From assembly GCA_002327985.1 (NCBI GenBank), contig DCVM01000100.1, positions 1 to 21,469 of the forward strand: DNA of 21,469 bases, read 5' to 3'. Of the stretch, positions 14,372 through 21,469 are shown in pieces; the stretch's first letter is position 1; every line of letters starts with the position of its first letter. The notes under the pieces were generated by a model, which did no database searches, was not told the DNA's origin, and saw only the letters and a list, made by a program, of their open reading frames with translations. The position numbers and the translations under genes are program-made. This DNA comes from Syntrophaceae bacterium UBA2188 (GTDB lineage Bacteria; Desulfobacterota; BSN033; UBA1163).

Positions 14372-15220
14372 TTATTTCTTGTCGTCCCAGTGTTTCTTGA
14401 TAGATTGGATTGCCTCATCAATACGCAGGGGGTCTCCAAAATCAAGCCCTTCCTGTTTTAATCCTTTGAAGAGTTTGGTCAGGGTAGGCTCTTCGAGGTT
14501 AAAACTTTCCAAATCCTTAAATTTTCCGAAAATCTCCTCCGGCCTTCCCCGCTCGCTGAGGTCCCCGTGCCCGTGCATGAGGTAAAGAATGTCTGTCATC
14601 TCCGGCACCAGATCAACTTCGTGAAGGGTGATGATAAACGTGACTCCTTTTTCTCTATTCAACTCATTCAGAATCTGGACTAGATCTCTTCTCGAAACAG
14701 GATCCAATCCTGTAAAAGGCTCATCCAGAATCAACAGCTCCGGCTCCATGATTAAGGCTCCGGCTAAAGCCACTTTCTTTTTTTCTCCTCCCGAGAGGTA
14801 ATTCACAATCTTCTTCTGGATTGATTCAAGATTCAGCCGTTCGATCACCGTTTTTGCCATCGCCTCTGCTTTTTTCTTTTCGATGCCGTAGTTTAAAGGG
14901 GCAAAGAGGATATCATCGGTCACCGTTGGACCGAGAATCTGTTCATCCACATCCTGCATGATGACACCGACTTTTTCTCTTATCTTTGAAAATTCTTTCC
15001 CCGGATCCACCCCGAAGACCCTCACACTTCCGTTCTTGGGTACAAGCACTCCCAGAAGGTGTTTAAGGAGCGTTGTTTTTCCGCAGCCATTGGAACCCAG
15101 GATCGAAACCCGTTCCCCTCGGTTCACAACAAAATCCAAACCGCAAATCTGGACCTTGGTCATATCCGGATAGACATGGGTAATACAGTCCACCTCGACA
15201 ATCCTATCTTCTCCCTGCAT
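14372..15220 (-). CDS. cbiO: Energy-coupling-factor ABC ATPase CbiO
   Basis: CbiO is the cytoplasmic ATPase of the CbiMQO cobalt/nickel ECF transporter. Motifs in order are Walker A GSNGCGKT (42-49), Q-loop Gln89 in VGVIMQD, ABC signature LSGGEKKK (142-149), Walker B LLILDEPFTGLDP (162-174) and H-loop His200 (ITLHEVDLV). The 282 residues are normal. AAGGAGAA precedes the ATG. It is separated from cbiQ by about 190 bases with decayed repeats, wider than usual for this operon. Confidence 0.94.
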   Translation of the reverse strand: MQGEDRIVEVDCITHVYPDMTKVQICGLDFVVNRGERVSILGSNGCGKTTLLKHLLGVLVPKNGSVRVFGVDPGKEFSKIREKVGVIMQDVDEQILGPTVTDDILFAPLNYGIEKKKAEAMAKTVIERLNLESIQKKIVNYLSGGEKKKVALAGALIMEPELLILDEPFTGLDPVSRRDLVQILNELNREKGVTFIITLHEVDLVPEMTDILYLMHGHGDLSERGRPEEIFGKFKDLESFNLEEPTLTKLFKGLKQEGLDFGDPLRIDEAIQSIKKHWDDKK

Positions 15221-15411
15221 AGAATCTTATTCTCCTTTTGAATTCACCATGGCCGCATGGTCTCCCATGAACGATGAAAATAGTCCAAAGGTTAGGGCTA
15301 CGAGGCCAGTTTCGTCCATCGTCAAAGGGTTACGTCTAAAAGATTTAACGACGAATAACTTTACCCTTTAACGAAACGGGCATCCTTACCTTAACCTTTT
15401 AACCACCGATT
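15221..15411. other. Non-coding gap between cbiQ and cbiO
   Basis: I see no gene. The region contains imperfect inverted pieces (CGTCAAAGGGTTA near 15318 against TACCCTTTAACG near 15362, and GTTTCGT against ACGAAAC) and TTAAC-rich repeats. It looks like a decayed palindromic repeat inserted within the operon. Confidence 0.5.
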
Positions 15412-16038
15412 TCATTCTCCTCTGTAATAAATCTTGTTTTTAAACCCCCGGAGCACCATGGACTCATACATCTTTTCACTGGCGTCAATTCCTGTAATGA
15501 TCAGATGGCCAAAGGCATTGGAAATATTGACCAAGCCCCTCCACGGATGTCTCCACTGAAATCCTCCACGAAGATAGAGGGCTTGCTGGGTCTCCTCAAG
15601 AATATTAAGGAGGATAAAGATGGAACGGTAAGTCAAGAAAAGGGCCGTCACAAAAGAGGAAGGAAGAATTCTTCCCAGGACAGAGAAGATGGAAGGATAA
15701 GGAGTCGTGGCCAGAAGCAACACCACTCCCGTGGAGCCACAGAGAACCTTTAAAAAGATGAGAAGAATAAAATGGATTTGAAATTCTGAAATAAAGATAA
15801 AAAGTGTAGCAAAGATGAGGGGATAGAATGTTAAAAAAAATATTTTGACTGGAGTTCTTGATAGAAAAAAGAGGACAAGGAGAATCCCGTAAAGAAAAAG
15901 AAGTCCGGGAAGGTTTCTCAGTATGACAATCCCTAATAAAACCAAGAGCATCCCGATGATTTTGAATGGGGGTGAAAGACGGTGGAGAAAACTCTTTCCC
16001 TCTACAGCGATGTAATCTAAATAGGAAAGCTGAATCAT
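15412..16038 (-). CDS. cbiQ: ECF transmembrane component CbiQ
   Basis: CbiQ is the EcfT membrane component that couples CbiO ATPase to the substrate-binding CbiM. The 208-residue protein has several hydrophobic helices (about 27-42, 44-60, 68-85, 88-110, 126-145). The two coupling-helix signatures of EcfT appear as LRGG (156-159) and LRGF (196-199), with Arg-Gly in the usual places. The ATG overlaps the cbiM stop by one base (TGATG), showing translational coupling. Confidence 0.92.
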   Translation of the reverse strand: MIQLSYLDYIAVEGKSFLHRLSPPFKIIGMLLVLLGIVILRNLPGLLFLYGILLVLFFLSRTPVKIFFLTFYPLIFATLFIFISEFQIHFILLIFLKVLCGSTGVVLLLATTPYPSIFSVLGRILPSSFVTALFLTYRSIFILLNILEETQQALYLRGGFQWRHPWRGLVNISNAFGHLIITGIDASEKMYESMVLRGFKNKIYYRGE

Positions 16039-16763
16039 CAGGTCTCCTTTTCCAACCTCAACAAATCTGGCCTTAACCGTTGAATATACCGAGTGATCAA
16101 TGCAGTGATCACTCCTTCCAAGATCCAGCCGATAAACCCCAATGGAAGAACAATGGCGATGAATCGTTTTAAATTTACCTCCCTCTCTTCTTTTTCTCCC
16201 TCATGATGATCACCCTTTTCCTTGGGAAGATGAAATTCAAAAATCCCCTCCCCTTTCTGATGGATTAACTCCTCGTAATGGGAGGTCCCCAGGCTGACCA
16301 CTCCAATCATGGCAAGGGTGGAGAAAATAAGAGCAACGAAGGTGGCTAAAAAAGTGGCAGGGGTCAACCTTTTAAGAACTCTCCAGAATAGGCGAAAAAG
16401 AAAATATCCCAATACCCCTTCGATGGAGAGGATGAGGGTATTCAGCCCGATCACGGTAATCCCACCATGTCCGAAAAGAGCCAGGATGACGTTGACGACA
16501 AAGGTGGCGAGAAAGATGAGAGAAGGCCCCAATAAGATCCCTGAAATGACCGTCAGGTTAACGTGGTAGGCAATGGGAACAATCTCAACGGCAGCGCCCA
16601 AGACCATGGCCGCCGCCATCATTCCCAGCAACGGAAGCCGTTTGGTTAATTCTTCTTTCCGAATAAATCGAAAAAATACTGTTGCGACCAGGATGGCGGT
16701 AATCCATCCTGAAACCCAAAGCCAAACCGGTAACACCCCATCCGGGAGATGAATATGGGACAT
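16038..16763 (-). CDS. cbiM: Cobalt/nickel ECF substrate-binding protein CbiM
   Basis: CbiM is the integral-membrane metal-binding S-component. I start at 16763 (MSHIHLPDGVLPVW, 241 residues) because family members begin with a His-rich MHIPDG-type end; a longer frame from 16784 has no ribosome site. The conserved VPIAYHVNLTVISGILLGP (62-80, His67) and LFGHGGITVIGLNTL (96-110) are visible. The N-terminal His lies at positions 3 and 5 rather than the usual 2, so metal ligation may differ. A hydrophilic segment (about 161-197, including HHEGEKEE) and a further helix at about 199-225 extend the C-terminus. This could replace the missing small subunit CbiN/NikN. Cobalt versus nickel cannot be settled here. 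Confidence 0.9.
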   Translation of the reverse strand: MSHIHLPDGVLPVWLWVSGWITAILVATVFFRFIRKEELTKRLPLLGMMAAAMVLGAAVEIVPIAYHVNLTVISGILLGPSLIFLATFVVNVILALFGHGGITVIGLNTLILSIEGVLGYFLFRLFWRVLKRLTPATFLATFVALIFSTLAMIGVVSLGTSHYEELIHQKGEGIFEFHLPKEKGDHHEGEKEEREVNLKRFIAIVLPLGFIGWILEGVITALITRYIQRLRPDLLRLEKET

Positions 16764-16845
16764 GTCTCCTTCCCAAAGTCTCATCGTTTTGAAGTCATGT
16801 AGTCATAGGACCGACTTAAAGACTATGCAACCAACAACGACCAGA

Positions 16846-17274
16846 CTATTTTTGTAAAGGTTTACATTTTTTACAAAACCCGTAAAAATTCAACTGATGA
16901 TCAACCACCTGATACCCTGTGGACTCGGTCACCTTTTTGGACCAAGAAGAAATATCACAAAAGTTCAACACCCCCACATGACCGCATGACCTACAAATGA
17001 TATGGTGATGGTGGTCTTTCAATTCACAGAGTTTATATTTAACACTTGAACCATTGATAATTTTAAAGACCATGTTTAGAGATTCAAAGAGATCGAGAGA
17101 CCGATAGATGGAGGTCAATCCAATCTTTCTCCGTTTTTTTAAAAGGCTTTGATAAAGTTCCTGAGGACTCAAAGGATTTTGGGCGCCTAAGAGTTCCTGA
17201 TAAATCAGAAACCTTGGATGGCTCATCCTGAGGTTTTTATCCTTAAACAGCCTTTTAAAAAGTCCTGTATTCAT
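16846..17274 (-). CDS. Fur-family metal-responsive repressor
   Basis: This is a 142-residue transcription regulator of the Fur/Zur/PerR/Nur family. The winged-helix DNA-binding part is about 10-80 (LRMSHPRFLIYQELL, then a SIYRSLDLFESL recognition helix). The metal-binding, dimerising part has HHHHIICRSCG (88-98) and a second CKKC (134-137). Cys94, Cys97, Cys134 and Cys137 form the structural zinc site. The gene is 82 bases upstream of cbiM and has its own promoter and palindrome. Its neighbours suggest a nickel, cobalt or zinc sensor, but metal specificity cannot be read from sequence. Confidence 0.92.
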   Translation of the reverse strand: MNTGLFKRLFKDKNLRMSHPRFLIYQELLGAQNPLSPQELYQSLLKKRRKIGLTSIYRSLDLFESLNMVFKIINGSSVKYKLCELKDHHHHIICRSCGHVGVLNFCDISSWSKKVTESTGYQVVDHQLNFYGFCKKCKPLQK

Positions 17275-17292
17275 TGAAGGTTAAGCGAATAA

Positions 17293-17306
17293 TGAAAATA
17301 TTTTCA
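17293..17306. promoter_or_regulatory. Operator-like palindrome at the fur-type gene
   Basis: TGAAAATATTTTCA is a perfect 14-bp palindrome, similar in form to PerR/Fur/Zur boxes. It begins 6 bases past the -10 box on the minus strand, over the predicted transcription start, so autorepression is likely. Confidence 0.65.
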
Positions 17307-17312
17307 ATAAGA

Positions 17313-17341
17313 AATTTAACGCTATATTTTCTGGATGTCAA
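17313..17341 (-). promoter_or_regulatory. Promoter of the Fur-family gene
   Basis: On the minus strand TTGACA (17341-17336), a 17-base spacer and TAAATT (17318-17313) form a good sigma70 promoter. The transcription start should lie at about 17306, giving a leader of roughly 30 bases. Confidence 0.78.
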
Positions 17342-17378
17342 GTTCTCCCTTACACCCCATCACCCTATCTCCCAATCT

Positions 17379-19433
17379 TTAATTTAAGATCTTCTTTAAA
17401 TCTTTCTCATCTGTTATCGGAGGCAGGCAGGTGAATCCTTTACAAACAAATGTGGTCGGAACCCCTGGGTTTCCTTTCTCCATGAGAAATGGAAACCAAT
17501 TCTTCTCGATGGGTTCCTGAGGATCTCTGAGGCTCAAGATTTTGTTTGGAAGGTAGGTGAGGTAAATCTCTTTGAGCATGGTCTTTGTTTTAGGATCGTT
17601 CTTTGAACCAATGACACCGATCTCCTCTGGATTCAAAAAGAGGTGGAGACCAGATAGCATCTGGGGAAACCCGGAAGGGTGCTGATCAAGAAGGTTAAAA
17701 AAGAGGCGAAGGGTCTGCTCAGCCTTCTGCTTTAACGATTCCTCTCCTGTCAGGGAGCTCAGCCTGATGAGATTAAAGACGGCGATCGAATTGGCAGAAG
17801 GGATCACATGGTCATAGGGGTTTTTTGAACGAGCGATTAAAGATTCATTCTCCTTCCCGGAGAAAAAGAATCCTCCGTCTCTCTCATCCCAGAATTGACG
17901 GATCATTTGTCGATTGAGTTCTTCTGCCTCTTTCAGCCATTCCATTTCAAAGGTGGCTTCATAGAGATCCATAAGCGCCTGGATGAAAAAGGCATAATCC
18001 TCAGAGTATCCCTTCACCTGGCATTTTCCTTTATTGTAGACCCTCATCAAGTTCCCATCTCTCCTCATACTCTTTAAGATGAATCGGGTTGCCTCTTTTG
18101 CCCCATTTAGATATTTTTCATTTCCAGTGGTTTTAAATCCGTCCACAAAACTTGAAATCATCAGACCGTTCCAGGAGGTGAGAATCTTCTCATCTCGGTT
18201 TGGCTTCACTCTCTTTTCCCTTACGTCATAGAGTTTCTGCCTCCCCTCTTCAAACATTTTTTCCAACTCGGTGAGAGGTATTCCATATAATTGAGAAACC
18301 TTTTCCAAAATGGAAACAATGCTGAGAACACTTGTCTCTCCTTCAAAATTCCCCTGTTGAGCCACCCCATAATAAGCGCAAAAAGGCGTCCCTATCTCTT
18401 TCCCTAATACCTCCTTGATTTGATCTCTCGTCCAGACATAAAACTTCCCCTCCTCGCCCTCACTATCTGCATCTTGGGTTGAATAGAATCCTCCCTCCGG
18501 ACTTTTCATCTCACGAAGAACATAATGGAGGATCTCCTCTCCTACATGGAGATACCATTGTTTCTGAGTTGCCTGATAGGTCTCAAAATAGGTTCGTGAA
18601 AGGAGGGCATTGTCGTAGAGCATCTTCTCAAAATGGGGAATGAGCCATCGATCATCGGTCGAATAACGATGAAAGCCTCCTCCTAAATGGTCGTAGATCC
18701 CCCCATAGGCCATCTTCTCCAGCGTCTTTTCCACCATCTCCAAGGCTTTTCTCTCATCGGAGCTTTTCCAATGTCGAAGAAGAAAAGAAAGGGTCATGCT
18801 GTTCGGAAACTTAGGCGCTCCGCCAAATCCCCCATAGATCGGATCAAATTGACTTTCTGAAACATGAAAGGCCTTTGAAAATACCTTTGAATGGAGGGCC
18901 TCCTGGGAGGGAATGATTTCAGCAATCTGATGGAGAGCCTGCTTCATCTGGTCTTCCATCTTTCCCACTTCCCCTCGATGGGATCGGTAATAATCGGAGA
19001 CAACCACCAGAATTTTTTGAAAACCAGGCATCCCTCGTCGATCTTCAGGGGGGAAATAAGTTCCCGCATGAAAAGGAATAAGGTCAGGGGTTAAAAAGAC
19101 GGTCATGGGCCATCCCCCCGATCCGGTCATCACCTGAACGGCATGCATATAAATTTCATCAAGATCTGGGCGTTCTTCCCGATCGACCTTGATATTAATG
19201 AAGCGCTCATTCATGATTCCCGCAATCGCCTCATTTTCAAAAGATTCCTTCTCCATCACATGGCACCAATGGCAAGCAGAGTAACCGATGCTGAGAAGAA
19301 TGGGTTTGTCTTCTTTTTGGGCGCGATGAAGAGCTTCCTCACTCCATGGATACCAGTCCACCGGATTATGAGCGTGCTGCAAAAGATAAGGACTCGTTTC
19401 ATCAATCAACCGATTCGTATATTTATGCCCCAT
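17379..19433 (-). CDS. YyaL/SSP411-family thioredoxin-domain protein
   Basis: This 684-residue protein belongs to the DUF255/SSP411 group. The N-terminal thioredoxin-like domain (about 1-165) begins NRLIDETSPYLLQHAHNPVDWYPW-type sequence and has the CxxC motif CHWC (54-57) and SGGWPMTVFLTP. The rest resembles an alpha/alpha six-hairpin (glycoside-hydrolase-like or epimerase-like) barrel, with LGGGFHRYSTDDRWLIPHFEKML-type motifs. The family's exact reaction is not established. There is no signal peptide, so it is cytoplasmic. AAGGAGAGAG precedes the ATG. Confidence 0.94.
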   Translation of the reverse strand: MGHKYTNRLIDETSPYLLQHAHNPVDWYPWSEEALHRAQKEDKPILLSIGYSACHWCHVMEKESFENEAIAGIMNERFINIKVDREERPDLDEIYMHAVQVMTGSGGWPMTVFLTPDLIPFHAGTYFPPEDRRGMPGFQKILVVVSDYYRSHRGEVGKMEDQMKQALHQIAEIIPSQEALHSKVFSKAFHVSESQFDPIYGGFGGAPKFPNSMTLSFLLRHWKSSDERKALEMVEKTLEKMAYGGIYDHLGGGFHRYSTDDRWLIPHFEKMLYDNALLSRTYFETYQATQKQWYLHVGEEILHYVLREMKSPEGGFYSTQDADSEGEEGKFYVWTRDQIKEVLGKEIGTPFCAYYGVAQQGNFEGETSVLSIVSILEKVSQLYGIPLTELEKMFEEGRQKLYDVREKRVKPNRDEKILTSWNGLMISSFVDGFKTTGNEKYLNGAKEATRFILKSMRRDGNLMRVYNKGKCQVKGYSEDYAFFIQALMDLYEATFEMEWLKEAEELNRQMIRQFWDERDGGFFFSGKENESLIARSKNPYDHVIPSANSIAVFNLIRLSSLTGEESLKQKAEQTLRLFFNLLDQHPSGFPQMLSGLHLFLNPEEIGVIGSKNDPKTKTMLKEIYLTYLPNKILSLRDPQEPIEKNWFPFLMEKGNPGVPTTFVCKGFTCLPPITDEKDLKKILN

Positions 19434-19460
19434 GCTCTCTCCTTTTTGATCTACCTTCTA

Positions 19461-19489
19461 TTTATAACCATCGGAATGCCGAATAACAA
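19461..19489 (-). promoter_or_regulatory. Probable promoter of the YyaL-family gene
   Basis: On the minus strand TTGTTA (19489-19484), a 17-base spacer and TATAAA (19466-19461) precede the gene by about 28 bases. The -35 is only a partial match. Confidence 0.55.
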
Positions 19490-19534
19490 GGAAGGATCCC
19501 CTTTTTGATTTTCATTGATTTCAAAGCAAAAGGA

Positions 19535-19624
19535 ATGATGATTACCAACGACAAAGTCTATTACCGAAAAGCAATGAAAGCAGGGAATTTAGTGATGCTG
19601 GAAGATTTCTTCATGGAGATTTAA
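19535..19624 (+). CDS. Possible 29-residue ORF or gene remnant
   Basis: The frame ATGATGATTACCAAC... encodes MMITNDKVYYRKAMKAGNLV then MLEDFFMEI. The frame stays open upstream without a Met until the stop region, so it may be the tail of a lost gene. No convincing ribosome site or homology is seen. Low confidence. Confidence 0.2.
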   Translation: MMITNDKVYYRKAMKAGNLVMLEDFFMEI

Positions 19625-19671
19625 ATAGATCAATATTTATCGAGGAATGGATTTGTAAAATATTGGGATGA

Positions 19672-20217
19672 TTACTTTTGAGAGGTACTTGCTCTTTTAT
19701 AAACTCCCATCCTTTGAGCCTGGACAATCACATGGCCTTCTATGGCTTTTTCCAGATCTTTTTTCATTGAAAGAGGATTCAGATTAAGAACAGTATTAAG
19801 GGCATAAATTTTAAAAACATACCGGTGGGCCCGCCTGGGCGGACAAGGCCCTCCATAATTGCGTTTTTTAAAATCATTCATTCCCTGCACGGCTCCTTCC
19901 GGCACTGAGTTTTCTTTGATCTCTTTGATAGTTGGATCAAGGTTCCACAAAATCCAGTGAACATAAGAACCTCTGGGCGCATCCAGATCATCGAAGACGA
20001 GGGCCAATGATTTTGTTTTTGCCGGAACATGTTCAAATTGAAGGGGCGGATTTATATTTTCTCCATCGCAGGTATATTTTTGAGGAATTTCTCCACCATT
20101 TTTAAAAGCGGAACTGAAAATCTTGAATTCGTCTGTCTTTGTTCCACTTTGTCCTATGGCATAGGAAAAAATGAGCACGGAGACAAGCAACCCAATATAA
20201 ATCACTCGATGCGACAT
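19672..20217 (-). CDS. Exported PEBP/YbhB-YbcL-like protein
   Basis: This is a phosphatidylethanolamine-binding-like (Raf kinase inhibitor-like) protein of 181 residues. An N-terminal hydrophobic signal (MSHRVIYIGLLVSVLIFSYA) suggests export to the periplasm. Family motifs are YTCDGENINPPL (48-59), FDDLDAPRG (75-83), YVHWILWNL (85-93), NYGGPCPP (120-127) and HRYVFKIYAL (131-140). The ligand-pocket Asp, His and the Gly-Pro-Cys-Pro-Pro block are intact. AAGGAGAAAA precedes the ATG. The role is unknown; relatives bind anionic or phosphorylated ligands. Confidence 0.93.
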   Translation of the reverse strand: MSHRVIYIGLLVSVLIFSYAIGQSGTKTDEFKIFSSAFKNGGEIPQKYTCDGENINPPLQFEHVPAKTKSLALVFDDLDAPRGSYVHWILWNLDPTIKEIKENSVPEGAVQGMNDFKKRNYGGPCPPRRAHRYVFKIYALNTVLNLNPLSMKKDLEKAIEGHVIVQAQRMGVYKRASTSQK

Positions 20218-20248
20218 TTTTTCTCCTTTCTATAAAAACGACAAGCCC

Positions 20249-20292
20249 AAAAAATCGGCCTGCAAATTCCATTAAAAATGGATTGACAGGCC
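20249..20292 (-). terminator. Terminator likely belonging to ssrA (tmRNA)
   Basis: On the minus strand GGCCTG (20292-20287) pairs with CAGGCC (20262-20257) and an inner AT stem pairs within. The hairpin is followed by GATTTTTT. It lies 12 bases past the tmRNA 3' end, the normal place for the ssrA terminator. Confidence 0.7.
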
Positions 20293-20304
20293 ATCTGATC
20301 AAAA

Positions 20305-20327
20305 TGGTGGAGGCGGCGGGAATCGAA
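20305..20327 (-). other. tmRNA 3'-end fragment, putative attachment site
   Basis: Read on the minus strand this is TTCGATTCCCGCCGCC then TCCACCA, the T-loop, acceptor and CCA end typical of bacterial tmRNA (ssrA). The rest of the gene is absent upstream of it, where the sequence is unrelated. Such a short 3' piece is the usual footprint of a tyrosine-recombinase element inserted in ssrA. Confidence 0.72.
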
Positions 20328-20592
20328 TAAGTGCTCCACCCTGTAAGTTATTATAAATCAAAGGGTAATTTTTCACAACACTTCATTGGATAGTATTTGG
20401 ATAGTGTCGTCGGTAGGGGGTGTGACTCCTCCGAGGGAAACCTACTAAACCCTTCTCCTCCGTTTGCTTGAGGAGGGCTCACTCTCATAATAATCGATAG
20501 TAATTGTTTGCTTTCAAAGATATCTCAGAAGGAATATCAGTAGATGGAGCCTTTAGTAAAGAGTTAATCTGACAGTATGTGCTGCCCTCCTT

Positions 20593-20811
20593 TCAAAATT
20601 TTTTTATGCGCACCTCATTGAGATTATGGCCTTTTGAGCCATTCATTTGAGCTTTTGGTCGGGTCGTATTGGGTGGTTCCTCGATGTAGTATCTGAAATG
20701 GTATGCGTCTCCGGCAAACTTCTTTAGCACCTTCTCCATGTTTTCAAGGAAAAGGGAAACCTCGCTATCTTCGACATTAGCCTCAAAGAACTTGAATACG
20801 ATCTTCGCCAT
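20593..20811 (-). CDS. Small protein of unknown function (72 residues)
   Basis: ATG 20811 (MAKIVFKFFEANVEDSEVSL) has AAGGAGGT upstream; the longer frame starts at a TTG inside this ribosome site and is rejected. The 72-residue product has an alpha/beta-looking first half (KIVFKFFEAN ... LENMEKVLKKFAGDAYHFRYYIEEPP) and a polar tail ending EVRIKKF. I do not recognise a family. It lies on the element side of the tmRNA fragment. Confidence 0.6.
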   Translation of the reverse strand: MAKIVFKFFEANVEDSEVSLFLENMEKVLKKFAGDAYHFRYYIEEPPNTTRPKAQMNGSKGHNLNEVRIKKF

Positions 20812-21469
20812 GAACTTTACCTCCTTCAAATCTCAACGTTCTTATCTGATTTACTTGGAGGAGAGGCTTTAGAACGCCTTGAGTTGTTGAGCAGGCTTTC
20901 TTCTCAACAAATCTCTGCAAATGGCATGCCGCTTCAATCGATGCTTAATACCACATCAAATCATTCAATTCGAGAAAACTGCTGTATTAATATCATTAAA
21001 AACTTTCTTTTAAGATTACAAATTATGTCACCCGGTTATAAAAAATTCGTATGAATGAACGCGGGCTTTTTGAGCGATGAAAATTCTTGTTATCCATAAC
21101 CCAATTTTCACCCTTCTTTCCTTGTTTTGGTATCTTCCTTCAGAATGCAACATTTTAAAAGGAAATCAACAATATGGGAAATGATAGATGGAATTTCCCC
21201 AACAGATGGAATTTTCATCTTGACTGTCCATGCACATGAGAGTATGGTCTATTTATAGTTTTCCCCACGTGGCCCTAATTAACCTCACAACTTAACGCTT
21301 AACCTTTCGGAGTCAGTGATGGGGTGTCGTTTGACAAGGAATTCCCAAAAGATGCCCATATAGAGACCTCCGAGGGGATTTTTAAAATTCCTTTTAGGAG
21401 GTTTCTTTGACTCTCTTTCCGTAAATCTAAAAGTACTTAATAAATCATTTTATCCCCTGGGGTAAAAAA
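20812..21469. other. Gene-poor AT-rich region at the right end
   Basis: No convincing gene is visible. A hairpin TTGTTGAG/CTCAACAA lies at 20884-20910, and a stem ACCTCC/GGAGGT with an inner AATT-rich pairing at 21366-21402. A short frame from 21077 (MKILVIHNP...) has no ribosome site. The composition is lower in GC than the genes to the left. Confidence 0.55.

Larger units (their letters stand above)
20218..20592. other. Junction region with tmRNA fragment and element end
   Basis: There is no gene in this stretch. It holds a minus-strand terminator (20249-20292), a tmRNA 3'-end piece (20305-20327), two TTGGATAGT direct repeats (20386-20394 and 20397-20405, 11 bases apart) and a GC-rich hairpin near 20450-20480 (CTCCTC ... 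GAGGAG). Confidence 0.65.

Noticed and set aside
19143..19508. 121-codon plus ORF
   Set aside because: It is antisense to the N-terminus of the YyaL-family gene and lacks a ribosome site.
21077..21184. Short frame beginning MKILVIHNP
   Set aside because: No ribosome site, only 35 codons, no downstream support.

Overview
The window looks like chromosomal DNA from a diderm (Gram-negative type) bacterium of moderate GC content. The evidence is a TonB-dependent outer-membrane receptor with an ExbB/ExbD pair, strong sigma70-type promoters and typical Shine-Dalgarno sites. The gene mix and the many palindromic intergenic repeats resemble uncultivated Desulfobacterota (former Deltaproteobacteria), but this assignment is an impression and not a proof.

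Layout. (1) 389-6013, plus strand: a five-gene run for amino-sugar or sugar-phosphate metabolism. It encodes a GlmU-C-like left-handed beta-helix protein, phosphoglucosamine mutase GlmM, a divergent NagB/GlcN6P-isomerase-family protein, a winged-helix plus nucleotidyltransferase-fold protein, and a PfkB-family kinase whose last codons form a GC-rich hairpin. (2) 6020-8644: palindromic repeats, a sigma70 promoter, a cobalamin riboswitch with a terminator expression platform, and the TonB-dependent receptor it controls. (3) 8769-10062: a strong promoter, tRNA-Phe(GAA), a terminator, then exbB-exbD translationally coupled by an ATGA overlap. (4) 10063-10786: a cluster of repeat hairpins, then a strong promoter, a 45-codon four-cysteine mini-protein and a terminator. 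(5) 10788-16763, minus strand: cbiM-cbiQ-cbiO (ECF-type cobalt or nickel uptake), dusB, an alpha/beta hydrolase, prmA and rsmE, ordered as a leftward run. (6) 16846-17341, minus strand: a Fur-family regulator with its own promoter and an operator-like palindrome at the predicted transcription start. (7) 17379-20217, minus strand: a YyaL/SSP411-type thioredoxin-domain protein and an exported PEBP/YbhB-like protein. (8) 20249-21469: a tmRNA 3'-end fragment followed by its likely terminator, then gene-poor DNA with one small unknown ORF.

Co-operation of genes. The B12-riboswitch receptor and ExbBD fit energised outer-membrane corrinoid uptake, and CbiMQO supplies cobalt or nickel across the inner membrane. 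Together with the adjacent Fur-family regulator this makes the centre of the window a metal/cobalamin neighbourhood. No tonB, btuFCD or cbiN gene is visible.

The most notable points are the tmRNA fragment, which reads as one end of an element integrated in ssrA with the element lying to the right and beyond the window, and the amino-sugar cassette. In that cassette the NagB-like enzyme has Arg where E. coli NagB has the catalytic Asp141, and the beta-helix protein lacks the uridylyltransferase half of GlmU.
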